Shown here in pieces: positions 9,842 to 17,368 of a stretch of 36,241 nucleotides of DNA. The notes below the pieces were generated by a model. That model did not search any database and was not told the DNA's origin. It saw only the letters and a list, made by a program, of their open reading frames with translations. Within the stretch, counting starts at the first letter, position 1; each line of letters begins with the position of its first letter. The position numbers and the translations under genes were made by a program. This DNA comes from Mycobacteriales bacterium (GTDB lineage Bacteria > Actinomycetota > Actinomycetes > JAFAQI01 > DASSKL01), in NCBI GenBank assembly GCA_035690485.1, contig DASSKL010000030.1, positions 1-36,241 on the forward strand, read 5' to 3'.

Positions 9842-11047
9842 GTGGCGGCATTGCGCGGGGCATTAGCCGCGGCGCTACGCGCCTATGCCGACGCGGACGT
9901 GACCGCCTTGCCTGACTCCGCACTCCTCGACGACGTTCAAGGTCTGCTTGCGGCCCGCGACCTCATCGACGGGTTGGTCGCCCGCCGGTTGGAGGTCGTG
10001 CACGTCCGCGATGCCGCCGTTTCCGAGACCGGACTGACCACCAAGGCCTGGTTGATCGCCCACTGCCGGCGCTCCGCCCATGAGGCGGGGCAGCGGATGT
10101 TCGTCGCCCGCTCGCTGGCGGGCCTGCCGGCCTTGGCGGCAACGTTCGAGGCCGGGGAGTGTGGACTTGATGCGGCACGGATCGTTGCCTCCGCGCTGCG
10201 CGACGTGCCCGAGTCCGAGCGGCCGGCCGCCGAGGGGATCCTGGTCGAGCTCGCCCGGCAGGCGCCGCCCGGGCACATCGCCACCGCGGCCGGTGAGGTG
10301 GTGCGCCGGTTGATCGACCAGGAGGCCGCCGAGGCAGCGGCGCAGCGCCGGTTCGAGCAGAGGCACCTGTCGATAGCCAAGACCTTCGGTGGGATGGTCG
10401 CGCTCTCGGGCCTGCTCGACCCGGAGTCCGGCGAGGTGGTGCTGTCCGCGATCGGCGCCCTCGCCCAGAAGAGCGGTTCCGATGACTCTCGTACGCCGGG
10501 GCAGCGCCGCGCCGACGCGCTGGTCGAGCTGGCGGGGCACCGGCTGGCGTGCCCCGGTCAGCCCGGCAGCGCCGGTGAGCGTCCGCAGCTGGTGGTCACG
10601 ATGGCCTGGGAGACCCTTGCCGCGCGGCTCGGCGATGCCGTGTTGGAGCGCAGCGGGCTGCCGCTGTCGGCTTCGGCGGCCCGGCGGCTGGCGTGTGACG
10701 CCGCGGTCATCCCCGCCGTGCTCGGTTCCGACGGTGCGGTTCTGGATGTCGGGCGGGCCGTGCGGGAGTGGCCGATCGCCATACGGCGGGCAGCGCGGTT
10801 GCGCGACCGCGGGTGCTCGTTCCCCGGCTGCGTGGTCGGGCTCGACGGCTGCGAGCTGCACCACATCGTTCACTGGGCCGAAGGCGGCGAGACGTCCTTG
10901 GCCAACAGCGCGCACCTCTGTCGCTTCCATCACCGGCTGGTGCACGAGCTGCACTGGACGATGCGTCGCAGCAGCCCGACCGAGGTGGTCTTCACCGATC
11001 CCCATGGTCGCGACGAGCGTGCACCGCCCGTCGCTCGCGCCGGATAA
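9842..11047 (+). CDS. DUF222 / HNH endonuclease domain protein (13E12-type)
   Basis: This 401-residue protein has an N-terminal helical DUF222 domain (about residues 20-260) and a C-terminal HNH nuclease domain (about 320-375). The latter carries CSFPGC, ELHHIVHWAEGGET and the closing HLCRFHHRLVHE. The paired Cys and His residues suggest a zinc-stabilised beta-beta-alpha-metal fold. The family includes the 13E12 repeat proteins of mycobacteria, several of which are LexA-controlled. The role is not known; DNA cleavage or repair is inferred from the domain. GTG 9842 has GAGGAGG upstream, and a perfect SOS box lies 28 bases before it. No terminal repeats mark it as a mobile element here. Confidence 0.88.
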   Translation: MAALRGALAAALRAYADADVTALPDSALLDDVQGLLAARDLIDGLVARRLEVVHVRDAAVSETGLTTKAWLIAHCRRSAHEAGQRMFVARSLAGLPALAATFEAGECGLDAARIVASALRDVPESERPAAEGILVELARQAPPGHIATAAGEVVRRLIDQEAAEAAAQRRFEQRHLSIAKTFGGMVALSGLLDPESGEVVLSAIGALAQKSGSDDSRTPGQRRADALVELAGHRLACPGQPGSAGERPQLVVTMAWETLAARLGDAVLERSGLPLSASAARRLACDAAVIPAVLGSDGAVLDVGRAVREWPIAIRRAARLRDRGCSFPGCVVGLDGCELHHIVHWAEGGETSLANSAHLCRFHHRLVHELHWTMRRSSPTEVVFTDPHGRDERAPPVARAG

Positions 11048-11074
11048 GGGCGCCGCGCTTCTGTGGCGAAGTCC

Positions 11075-11094
11075 GTCGGTCCTGTACTACCGAC
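11075..11094. terminator. Possible hairpin between convergent genes
   Basis: GTCGGT (11075-11080) and ACCGAC (11089-11094) can pair around an eight-base loop, between the stops of the convergent HNH and methyltransferase genes. There is no T-tract on either side, so a terminator role is uncertain. Confidence 0.3.
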
Positions 11095-11824
11095 CCTGCT
11101 TGCGGGCGATCCACAGCCAGGTCTCGTAGGGCACTTGCAGCGCGCCGGAGGGGTTCGCATCCCGAAGGAGGGCTTCGATGTCAACCAGCAGTCGTTGCCG
11201 GGCGGTCGCTGGGAGGGCGCTGACGTAGCTCTTGCTGCGTTCCTCGGCGATCCAGTGGTCGATGCTGACCCTGCGCTGCCAGGGCACCGAGATGCGTTCG
11301 GGGCGGGCGAACAGGCCGGAGTCGTGCACGGGCTGGCCCCAGTCGATGTCCCGGTGGGTGCGGACGAAAGCGGGTGTCACCCCTTCGACGAGGTCGAGGT
11401 AGCGCTGGAACCAAGGCTCGTCGTCGACCCGGGCATGCGACCACCAGGCGGCCCATCGCCCACCTGGTGCGAGTACCCGGGCGGCTTCGGCGATCCGGCG
11501 CCGTTCGTCGAGCCAGTGCCAGGACTGCGCGAAGCACAGCAGATCGACGCTCGCCTCACGGAACGGCATCGCGGCGCCGTCCGCCACCGCGGCCCCGAAC
11601 AGCGCGGGGGCGTGGGCAACCGTGTGCTGCACCATTCGCGGGCCGATGTCCAAGGCCACGAGCCGGGCTCCTCGGGCAACGAGTGCCCGGGTAGCGAGGC
11701 CGGTGCCGCAGCCGCCTTCCACGACGAGCCCGGAGTCCAGCGGCACCAGGGCGTCGTACACCGCGTCGGGGTAGTCCGGGCGGCCGGAGGCGTAGTCCTC
11801 GACTACCGCGTCGAACGACACCAC
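11087..11824 (-). CDS. Class I SAM-dependent methyltransferase
   Basis: This 245-residue methyltransferase has the Rossmann fold. Motif I reads VVEGGCGTGLATRALVARG, followed by the acidic strand end LVALDIGPRMV, DGAAMPFREASVD and the motif around ARVLAPGGRWA. The C-terminal half carries many Trp residues, as in the methyltransferase_11 group acting on small molecules. The substrate is unknown. GTG 11824 has GGGAG nine bases upstream; GTG 11821 is the next choice. Its 5' side is unusual: a 132-bp array of hexanucleotide repeats begins 35 bases upstream, so its promoter must lie in or beyond the array, or it is read from the gene at 12050. Confidence 0.85.
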   Translation of the reverse strand: MVSFDAVVEDYASGRPDYPDAVYDALVPLDSGLVVEGGCGTGLATRALVARGARLVALDIGPRMVQHTVAHAPALFGAAVADGAAMPFREASVDLLCFAQSWHWLDERRRIAEAARVLAPGGRWAAWWSHARVDDEPWFQRYLDLVEGVTPAFVRTHRDIDWGQPVHDSGLFARPERISVPWQRRVSIDHWIAEERSKSYVSALPATARQRLLVDIEALLRDANPSGALQVPYETWLWIARKQGR

Positions 11825-11859
11825 CGATCGAATCTCCCACACGAGCAAGCCACAACCTC

Positions 11860-11991
11860 GAGGTCGAGGTCGAGGTCGAGGTCGAGGTCGGGGCCGGGGC
11901 CGGGGCCGGGGCCGGGGCCGGGGCCGGGGCCGGGGCCGGGGCCGGGGCCGAGGTCGAGGTCGGGGTCGGGGCCGAGGTCGAGGTCGAGGTC
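11860..11991. repeat. Hexanucleotide tandem array, 22 uninterrupted copies of GRGGYC
   Basis: Reading the plus strand there are 5 GAGGTC, 10 GGGGCC (11890-11949), 2 GAGGTC, 1 GGGGTC, 1 GGGGCC and 3 GAGGTC: exactly 22 six-base units with no gap. The array lies in the 225-bp space between the ketopantoate reductase-like gene and the methyltransferase, both on the minus strand. The ten GGGGCC units could form G-quadruplexes on the plus strand. Open frames through the array would encode Gly-Pro, Arg-Ser or Asp-Leu dipeptide repeats, but I find no reason to think it is translated. Confidence 0.97.
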
Positions 11992-12049
11992 GCGTGGCGC
12001 GTGCCGAGGGGGTTGCCCTGCCGTGCGAAGCGCGAGGTCGGGGCAGGTG

Positions 12050-13021
12050 TCAGTCGGCAGCGGAGAGCTCCTGCAGCAGGGCTGCTTCCGAGGTCTCGCC
12101 GGGCGGGCGTCGATGGAGCGCGGCATCGGCCGCTTTCGCCGCCAGCAGGGCGTTGACGGGAGTGGCGACGCCGTGCAGCCGGCCGAGCAGCACGACCTCG
12201 CCGTTGAGGTGGTCGGCCTCGATGTCGCCGGTACCCCGCTTGAGGCTCTGCCAGCTCGAGCCGCCTTCCCGCCGCTGACCTTCGACCGGGCGCAGGCGCA
12301 CCAGGTCGCCGCGCCGTTGCCGGTCCTCGTCGGCAGTTGCGACATCGAGCCCGGCGGCGGCGAAGACGTCCTCCGCCTCGGCGCGGGCTCGCCGCGCCAG
12401 TTCGCTGTCACGGTCGAGCGGACCGCAAAGCGCCTCGGCGGCGTTCGCGACGTTCATCACCAGCTTGCGGTACTTCCACCGCATGATGTCCGGCCGCGGT
12501 TCGGAGACGAAACCGGCGGCGGTCAGCGCCCCGGCGAGCGCCCCAGCGAGCTCGTCGGTGCCGGACGCGTAGCGACCGACGTCGAGGATGCCGCGGTGCG
12601 GTGTGCCGTTGCCGACGACGACGCCGGGCGTCGTGTGGCTCGCCGGGCACATCACACACATTCCGTAGACGCGGGAGAACAGGCGAAGGGCGGCCCGTTC
12701 GTTGTCCACCCCGTTCTGCGCGCAGACGACCGGTAGGTCGCCGGCGGCCGCGCGCAGCGCGAGGAGCGCGTCGGTGGTGTGCTGCGACTTCATCGCCAGC
12801 AGCACGACGTCGTCGGGAGTGAAGTCCACCTCGTCGGGATGGCCGGCGGCGGGCAGCCGGTAGGTCGCGGCTCCCTCCGGCAGCATGACCCGCAGGCCGC
12901 CCGAGCGGATGGCGTCGAGATGGGCGCCGCGCGCGATCGCGACGACCTCGGTCCCGGCGGCATGCAGCAGCCCGGCGATCAGTCCGCCGATCGCGCCCGC
13001 GCCATAGACGACGACTCGCAT
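12050..13021 (-). CDS. 2-dehydropantoate 2-reductase family protein (ketopantoate reductase-like)
   Basis: This 323-residue NADPH-dependent reductase is of the PanE/ApbA family, which reduces ketopantoate to pantoate for CoA synthesis. The N-terminal Rossmann motif VVVYGAGAIGGLIAGLL, KSQHT after the fourth strand, the QNGVDNE loop and the C-terminal helical segment WKYRKLVMNVANAAEAL with its catalytic-type Lys are visible. Members with other substrates share these features, so panE itself is not certain. ATG 13021 fits the family start (MRVVVYG). TACGCT ends seven bases before it, so the mRNA is probably leaderless. Confidence 0.85.
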   Translation of the reverse strand: MRVVVYGAGAIGGLIAGLLHAAGTEVVAIARGAHLDAIRSGGLRVMLPEGAATYRLPAAGHPDEVDFTPDDVVLLAMKSQHTTDALLALRAAAGDLPVVCAQNGVDNERAALRLFSRVYGMCVMCPASHTTPGVVVGNGTPHRGILDVGRYASGTDELAGALAGALTAAGFVSEPRPDIMRWKYRKLVMNVANAAEALCGPLDRDSELARRARAEAEDVFAAAGLDVATADEDRQRRGDLVRLRPVEGQRREGGSSWQSLKRGTGDIEADHLNGEVVLLGRLHGVATPVNALLAAKAADAALHRRPPGETSEAALLQELSAAD

Positions 13022-13028
13022 GGCCGGA

Positions 13029-13034
13029 AGCGTA
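13029..13034 (-). promoter_or_regulatory. -10 hexamer TACGCT, likely leaderless start of the ketopantoate reductase-like gene
   Basis: On the minus strand TACGCT is followed by seven bases and then ATG 13021. There is no Shine-Dalgarno sequence. Confidence 0.5.
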
Positions 13035-13124
13035 GGCATCGCGGCGCGAGGAACCGCCATGCCCAGTACCTGGAGCTCCACGTGAGGCCGCGGCTCTGCC
13101 GTGGAGAAAGCCGGTGGCTTGGCT

Positions 13125-13188
13125 TGCCGGCGGCCACGGCGCGGGGCGGGCCCCTACTGCGTGATGTGCGCTGGGATGGCCGCCGGCA
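13125..13188. repeat. 12-bp inverted repeat between two minus-strand genes
   Basis: TGCCGGCGGCCA (13125-13136) is the exact reverse complement of TGGCCGCCGGCA (13177-13188), with a 40-base loop. It follows the 3' end of the secreted hydrolase gene and could act as a transcription stop or mRNA-end structure. It has no T-tract. Confidence 0.55.
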
Positions 13189-13234
13189 GTCACGGCGCGG
13201 GGCGGGCCCCTACCGCGTGCCGTGCGGTGGGATG
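13135..13234. repeat. 56-bp tandem duplication at the 3' end of the secreted hydrolase gene
   Basis: The stretch starting CACGGCGCGGGGCGGGCC at 13135 recurs at 13191 with a period of 56 bases and only a few mismatches over about 45 bases. The second copy contains the last codons and stop of the hydrolase gene (VIPPHGTR-stop). The first copy would read AIPAHITQ-stop, a decayed copy of the same gene end. Confidence 0.75.
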
Positions 13235-15546
13235 ACCGTGATCGTCGTCGCTCCCTTGGTGACGTCGAGGACGGCGCTGCCGTTGCGGTCGGCCGTCGCG
13301 ACGCGGTGCCCGGCCACGATCAGCTGCGTCCCGGGTGCGAGTCGGGTCAGGGTCAGCCTCGTTGCGCCGTCCGTCGTCACCGTCAGCCGGCCGCCGTCGG
13401 AAAGGCCGGCCGAGACCGCGTCGACGGCGAGCCGAGCGACGTTGGTCAGCGTGAGCGTCGCAGCCTTCGCCGGGGTCGGTTGGCCGAGCTGCCAGGTCAG
13501 CTGCTGCACCACCGACGGCGTCGCCTCGCCGGGGATCCGCGCGTTCTGGGTGCGCACCGGCGTGATCGTCGGCTGCGGCCGGGCCGCGACCGCGTCGAGG
13601 TGCGCGAGGGTTCCGGGGGCGCTGTCGCGCGCTCCCAAGTCACGGATCCAGTAGACCCCCGTCGGTCCGATGCCGAGGTCGGCGCGGGTCAGGTGCGGAT
13701 ACCAGGTGTAGGTGATGCGTGGCGGGTTCGTCGTACGCCGGGGGTCGCCGAGCTGCGCGATCTCGCTGTCGAACGCATCCTGGGTCGCCCAGACCAAGTG
13801 GTCCTCGGCCGGGTAGAGCTCGAAGTAGTAGCGGTAGCCGAGCGTGTCGATCGCCTGCACCTGCTGCAGCACGCTGGACACGGGTACCAGCTCGTCGAGG
13901 GTGCCCTGCCCGATGACGAACGGGTCCCAGCGGGCGCTGTCGAGCAGCGGTGTGGTGTCGCTGTCGGTGGTGCAGCGGCCCGCGCCGGCCGCGCCGCCGG
14001 CGCCCTCGGCGATCCGCACCCCGCACATGGGCGGGCCGGCGAGCGGCATCAGCTTCGCGAACAGGTCGGGGTAGGCGAGCCCGAGCTTGTAGGTGCCGAA
14101 GCCGCCCATCGAGTAGCCGGAGAGCACGGTGCGGTCCGGATCGAGGTCGTAGGCCTTGGCCAGCTCACGCCACACCTGCCAGAAGTCGACCTCGGCCTCG
14201 TCGAAGTACCAGCCGTCCGGCCCCAAGCCGAGCGTCGTCGCGCAGATCGAGTGCCGGTCCTCGCAGGCCTGCTGGAGCATCTGCGGGTCGAGCGCGCCGT
14301 ACTGGTTGTGCTGCACCGACAGCGAGTGCAGGATCCACGTCAGCGGAGTCGGCCGGCTGGGGTCGTAGGTCGTCGGCACGTAGACCGCGTAGGGCTGCAC
14401 CCGGCCGAGGAAGTTCGGCCGCAGGTCGCCGGCGCCGTTGCCGCTGTCGTGTACGACGCCCTGGCCGAGGTTCAGCGTCGTGACGTACCACCGGTTCGTG
14501 TAGCCGGTCGGGCGCGGCTCCGGGGTCGTGCGCTCGGCGGCGAGCTGGGCCCAGTCGACGGCGAGCGAGAACGGCGTGACGTCGCCCTCGGTCAGCGCCT
14601 CCGCCTGGTGGTCCTCCATCCAGAAGTTGCCGAGGTCGGTCAGCCGCGGCAGTCCCTTCGTGCCGAGCTGGTTGGGCGCGATGCCGTGGCGGTACTGCTC
14701 CGGCTCCTGCTGGTAGGTGCGGAACGTCACGTTGTAGACCGCCGGCTGTCCGGGCAGCGCGCCGTCGGACTGGCCGACCGGGGCGAACGCCGTACCGTCG
14801 GCGTTGGCCAGTCCGGCCGCGAGCCGCACCGTCCAGCTGCCGCTCGGCTGCAGGACCCTGTCGGGGATCCGGACGACGAACGAACGGGCCGCCGTGTCGA
14901 CGGTCACGGGCAGCTTCGCGAGCAGCTTGCCGGCGGCGGTCATGAGCCGGGCGCCGCGGCTCGACACCACCAGCGCACGGTCGAAGCCGTCGGAGCGCAC
15001 CCCGGCACCGGCCGGCCAGGGCCCTCCACCGGTCGCCGTGTTGCGGTCGAGGTCCATCGTCCACTCGGCGATCGGGACGGTCTTGTCCTCCAGCGTGTTC
15101 CAGTCGACGCGCCAGTAGGTCGCGTCCTCGCCCAGCCCGATCGCCGCCCCGAAGATGTCCGCGCCGTTGTTGGCCGCCTTCGGGTTGCTGTAGACGTAGG
15201 TGCCGTCGCTCGGCGCGAGTGCCGTGATCGGTTCGCCCACCTGGATGCCGGTGGCGCCGTGGTCGTCGTAGAGGAAGTCCGACCAGAACGTCGCGCCGCC
15301 CGCGAGCCGGCCGGTGCCCGAGGTGCGCGGGAACTGCTCGCCGAACGGCCAGCCCTTCGGGGTCGGCAGCGTCGGCTCCGGCTCGGTCGCGGCGGGCGGC
15401 GCCCCGGCGGGCAGCCCTCGCGGCGCACTCGCCGCGGGCGCGGCTGCGGGCCGGGCGGCGAAGGCCCCGGAGGTGACGGCACCGGTCCCGGCCGCGAGCA
15501 CGACGACGCCGAGCAGGGCGGTACGACGGACGGACGAGCGGCGCAC
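13210..15546 (-). CDS. Large secreted alpha/beta hydrolase (esterase/peptidase-like) with N-terminal sugar-binding-like domain
   Basis: This 778-residue exported protein has a signal peptide at residues 1 to about 35: basic start RRSSVRR, then ALLGVVVLAAGTGAVTSG and an Ala-rich cleavage region. A Pro/Ala linker is followed, at about 75-330, by a beta-rich domain resembling the glucodextranase C-terminal type (WRVDWNTLEDK, WTMDLDRNTATGG). The catalytic domain, about 370-640, carries LSGYSMGGFGTYKLG with Ser479 as nucleophile and a late AEDHLVW His. The last 100 residues form a small beta domain. The substrate is unknown. I chose GTG 15546, with GGGAG five bases upstream; GTG 15570 is also in frame. 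SVRRTALL is only weakly Tat-like. Confidence 0.8.
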   Translation of the reverse strand: MRRSSVRRTALLGVVVLAAGTGAVTSGAFAARPAAAPAASAPRGLPAGAPPAATEPEPTLPTPKGWPFGEQFPRTSGTGRLAGGATFWSDFLYDDHGATGIQVGEPITALAPSDGTYVYSNPKAANNGADIFGAAIGLGEDATYWRVDWNTLEDKTVPIAEWTMDLDRNTATGGGPWPAGAGVRSDGFDRALVVSSRGARLMTAAGKLLAKLPVTVDTAARSFVVRIPDRVLQPSGSWTVRLAAGLANADGTAFAPVGQSDGALPGQPAVYNVTFRTYQQEPEQYRHGIAPNQLGTKGLPRLTDLGNFWMEDHQAEALTEGDVTPFSLAVDWAQLAAERTTPEPRPTGYTNRWYVTTLNLGQGVVHDSGNGAGDLRPNFLGRVQPYAVYVPTTYDPSRPTPLTWILHSLSVQHNQYGALDPQMLQQACEDRHSICATTLGLGPDGWYFDEAEVDFWQVWRELAKAYDLDPDRTVLSGYSMGGFGTYKLGLAYPDLFAKLMPLAGPPMCGVRIAEGAGGAAGAGRCTTDSDTTPLLDSARWDPFVIGQGTLDELVPVSSVLQQVQAIDTLGYRYYFELYPAEDHLVWATQDAFDSEIAQLGDPRRTTNPPRITYTWYPHLTRADLGIGPTGVYWIRDLGARDSAPGTLAHLDAVAARPQPTITPVRTQNARIPGEATPSVVQQLTWQLGQPTPAKAATLTLTNVARLAVDAVSAGLSDGGRLTVTTDGATRLTLTRLAPGTQLIVAGHRVATADRNGSAVLDVTKGATTITVIPPHGTR

Positions 15547-15706
15547 GATGACTCCCGACGACGACGGCACGGCCAGGCCAGCGACCCGGCCCCCTCGTCA
15601 AGGTCGTGGCAGGACGTGGTTGTTCTTCGACGTGCGGGAGCTCACGTCCTGCAGGCCGCGGGCGGTGAGGCCCGTCGCGGGGGAACTCCCCGGCCGCGCT
15701 GTCACG

Positions 15707-15712
15707 TAGGGT
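15707..15712 (+). promoter_or_regulatory. -10 hexamer TAGGGT, likely leaderless start of the methyltransferase at 15719
   Basis: TAGGGT is followed by six bases and GTG 15719. No ribosome binding site is seen. Confidence 0.5.
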
Positions 15713-15718
15713 TCGAGC

Positions 15719-16357
15719 GTGAGCCGGCACGGGCTTGTTCGGCACGGTCACGGTCCGTCGCACGCCGGCGGGGCCGGCCACATGGTGATGGTCGGGCGGC
15801 ACGCGGCGTGGTTCGACCGGCTCTCGGGATGGGCGCTCCCGTGGCTTTACCGGACCGTCGCCGCCCGGGTGGTCGCGGACCTGCGGCCCGGCGCAGCCCT
15901 GCTCGATGTGGGCACCGGGCCGGGCCGATTGCTGCTCGAGGTGGCCCGGCGCCGTCCCGACGTCGAGGTCTCGGGGGTCGACCCCTCCGCCGACATGATC
16001 GGGCACGTCGCCGGCAACGCGGAGCGCGCCGGTCTGGCCGGCCGAGTGCGTGCCGTCATCGGCAGTGCCGAGGAGATCCCCCATCCGGACGCGAGCTTCG
16101 ACGCGGTGGTCTCCTCGCTGAGCGCGCACCACTGGGCCGACGTCACCCGGGCGATCGCGGAGCAGGCGCGGGTGCTGCGCCCGGGCGGAAGCCTGTGGGT
16201 CTTCGATCTTCGGGGCAAGTCGGCGCCGGGCCTGGTCGCTGCGCTCGAGTCACGCTTCTCGGCGAACGACATCACCCGCCCGAGGCAGCGGTGGCCGGTG
16301 TCCCTCCTGCTGACCTGCCACCGTGCCGTCATGGCGCCGGGCGCGGAACCCGCGTAG
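15719..16357 (+). CDS. Class I SAM-dependent methyltransferase
   Basis: This 212-residue methyltransferase shows motif [20 protein letters not shown] (about residues 60-77), the acidic residue of strand two in [30 protein letters not shown] and the post-motif [13 protein letters not shown]. The His/Gly-rich first 25 residues are unusual. The substrate is unknown. It is probably cotranscribed with nucS, whose ATG lies 13 bases after the stop. GTG 15719 is supported by the -10 spacing. It differs from the methyltransferase at 11087 in length and sequence. Confidence 0.85.
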   Translation: MSRHGLVRHGHGPSHAGGAGHMVMVGRHAAWFDRLSGWALPWLYRTVAARVVADLRPGAALLDVGTGPGRLLLEVARRRPDVEVSGVDPSADMIGHVAGNAERAGLAGRVRAVIGSAEEIPHPDASFDAVVSSLSAHHWADVTRAIAEQARVLRPGGSLWVFDLRGKSAPGLVAALESRFSANDITRPRQRWPVSLLLTCHRAVMAPGAEPA

Positions 16358-16370
16358 GCAGCACGACGCC

Positions 16371-17030
16371 ATGCGTCTCGTCATCGCTCGGTGCAGCGTC
16401 GACTACGTCGGCCGGCTGACAGCTCACCTGCCGCTCGCCCCGCGATTGCTCATGGTCAAGGCCGACGGGTCGGTGTCGATCCACGCCGACGGCGGTGCCT
16501 ACAAGCCGCTGAACTGGATGACGCCGCCCTGCACGCTCGAGGAGGCCGAGGGTCTCTGGACGGTCACCAACAAGGCGGGGGAGCAGCTGCTCATCACGAT
16601 CGAGGAGGTGCTCGGCGACACGGCGTACGAGCTGGGCGTCGACCCCGGCCTGCGCAAGGACGGCGTCGAAGCGCACCTCCAGGAGCTGCTCGCCGACCGG
16701 TGCGAGGTGCTCGGTGCCGGCTGGCGGCTGGTACGCCGGGAGTACCCCACCGACATCGGGCCGGTCGACTTGCTCTGCCGCGACGCGGAGGGCATCGCGG
16801 TGGCGGTCGAGATCAAGCGGCGCGGGGAGATCGACGGGGTCGAGCAGCTCACCCGCTACCTGCAGCGGCTCGAGCGCGACCCGCTGCTGCGCCCGGTCCG
16901 CGGCGTCTTCGCCGCGCAGCAGATCACGCCACAGGCGCGGGTGCTGGCCGCCGACCGGGGGATCGAGTGCGTGACGCTCGACTACGACGCGCTGCGGGGG
17001 CTCGAGCCGGACAACCCGACGCTGTTCTGA
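16371..17030 (+). CDS. nucS: NucS/EndoMS mismatch-specific endonuclease
   Basis: NucS cuts both strands at mismatched bases and provides the MutS/MutL-independent mismatch repair of actinobacteria. The protein has 219 residues. The N-terminal DNA-binding domain covers about 1-95, and the RecB-like nuclease domain carries the PD-(D/E)xK set Asp133 (IGPVDLL), Glu147 and Lys149 (VAVEIKRRG). The C-terminus ends in NPTLF, a short motif like the sliding-clamp binding tail of other NucS proteins. ATG 16371 gives the family start [10 protein letters not shown]. No ribosome binding site is visible and the upstream gene ends 13 bases before, so coupling is likely. Confidence 0.95.
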   Translation: MRLVIARCSVDYVGRLTAHLPLAPRLLMVKADGSVSIHADGGAYKPLNWMTPPCTLEEAEGLWTVTNKAGEQLLITIEEVLGDTAYELGVDPGLRKDGVEAHLQELLADRCEVLGAGWRLVRREYPTDIGPVDLLCRDAEGIAVAVEIKRRGEIDGVEQLTRYLQRLERDPLLRPVRGVFAAQQITPQARVLAADRGIECVTLDYDALRGLEPDNPTLF

Positions 17031-17046
17031 GTGCGACGCTGGACCC

Positions 17047-17331
17047 ATGAGCCCCCGACGGCACCAGCGCCGCGACGCGGCGCCGCCGCTGGCGACGGCG
17101 GGGCTCGGAAGTGTCGAGGACTACGACGGGGTCGACTACTCGGTGCGGCCGGTGTCGGCGGCGCGGGCCACGAAGACCTACCGCTGCCCGGGCTGCGACC
17201 AGGAGATCCCACCCGCCGTGCCGCACGTGCTGGTCTGGCCGGCCGACCGCGACGCGGAGATCCACCGCCGGCACTGGCACCGCGCGTGCTGGGAGGCCCG
17301 GCATCGCCGCCGGCCGGTGCACGGCGCCTGA
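17047..17331 (+). CDS. Small conserved protein with a putative zinc site, next to nucS
   Basis: This 94-residue protein of unknown function often follows nucS in actinobacteria, from my memory of the region. A basic N-terminus is followed by CPGC at residues 47-50 and by HWHRAC, with His78 and Cys81. The four residues could bind one zinc in a treble-clef-like fold. It ends in a basic tail. ATG 17047 lies 17 bases after the nucS stop. A weak GACGCT six bases before ATG resembles a -10 but lacks the leading T-A. Its stop TGA begins the 17-bp tandem repeat. Confidence 0.75.
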   Translation: MSPRRHQRRDAAPPLATAGLGSVEDYDGVDYSVRPVSAARATKTYRCPGCDQEIPPAVPHVLVWPADRDAEIHRRHWHRACWEARHRRRPVHGA

Positions 17332-17368
17332 TGGGACCCTGCGCGTGATGGGACCCTGCGTCTGATGG
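17329..17368 (+). repeat. 17-bp tandem repeat carrying two 5-codon mini-ORFs linked by TGATG overlaps
   Basis: TGATGGGACCCTGCG plus two bases occurs at 17329-17345 and 17346-17362, with the start of a third copy (TGATGG) at 17363. The TGA of the upstream gene overlaps ATG 17331, which reads Met-Gly-Pro-Cys-Ala-stop. That stop overlaps ATG 17348, which reads Met-Gly-Pro-Cys-Val-stop, and that stop overlaps ATG 17365 of the hydrolase. Two mini-cistrons are thus inserted between two genes by stop-start overlaps. Confidence 0.9.

Noticed and set aside
9842-11047. Mobile element status of the DUF222-HNH gene
   Set aside because: No terminal inverted repeats, target duplications or integrase are visible at its borders; only its family membership suggests past mobility.
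11860-11991. Hexanucleotide array as a CRISPR or as a coding dipeptide repeat
   Set aside because: Units are six bases with no spacers, so it is not a CRISPR. Frames through it would give Gly-Pro or Asp-Leu repeats but have no start signal, and they continue into antisense of other genes.
13222-16419. Plus-strand open frame of over 1000 codons opposite the secreted hydrolase
   Set aside because: It has no recognisable motifs and an Arg/Gly/Val-rich composition, and it is antisense to a gene with a signal peptide and a clear catalytic serine motif.
17038-17046. Leaderless -10 for the zinc-site protein gene at 17047
   Set aside because: GACGCT stands at the right distance but lacks the T-A that defines the motif; the gene is more likely cotranscribed with nucS.
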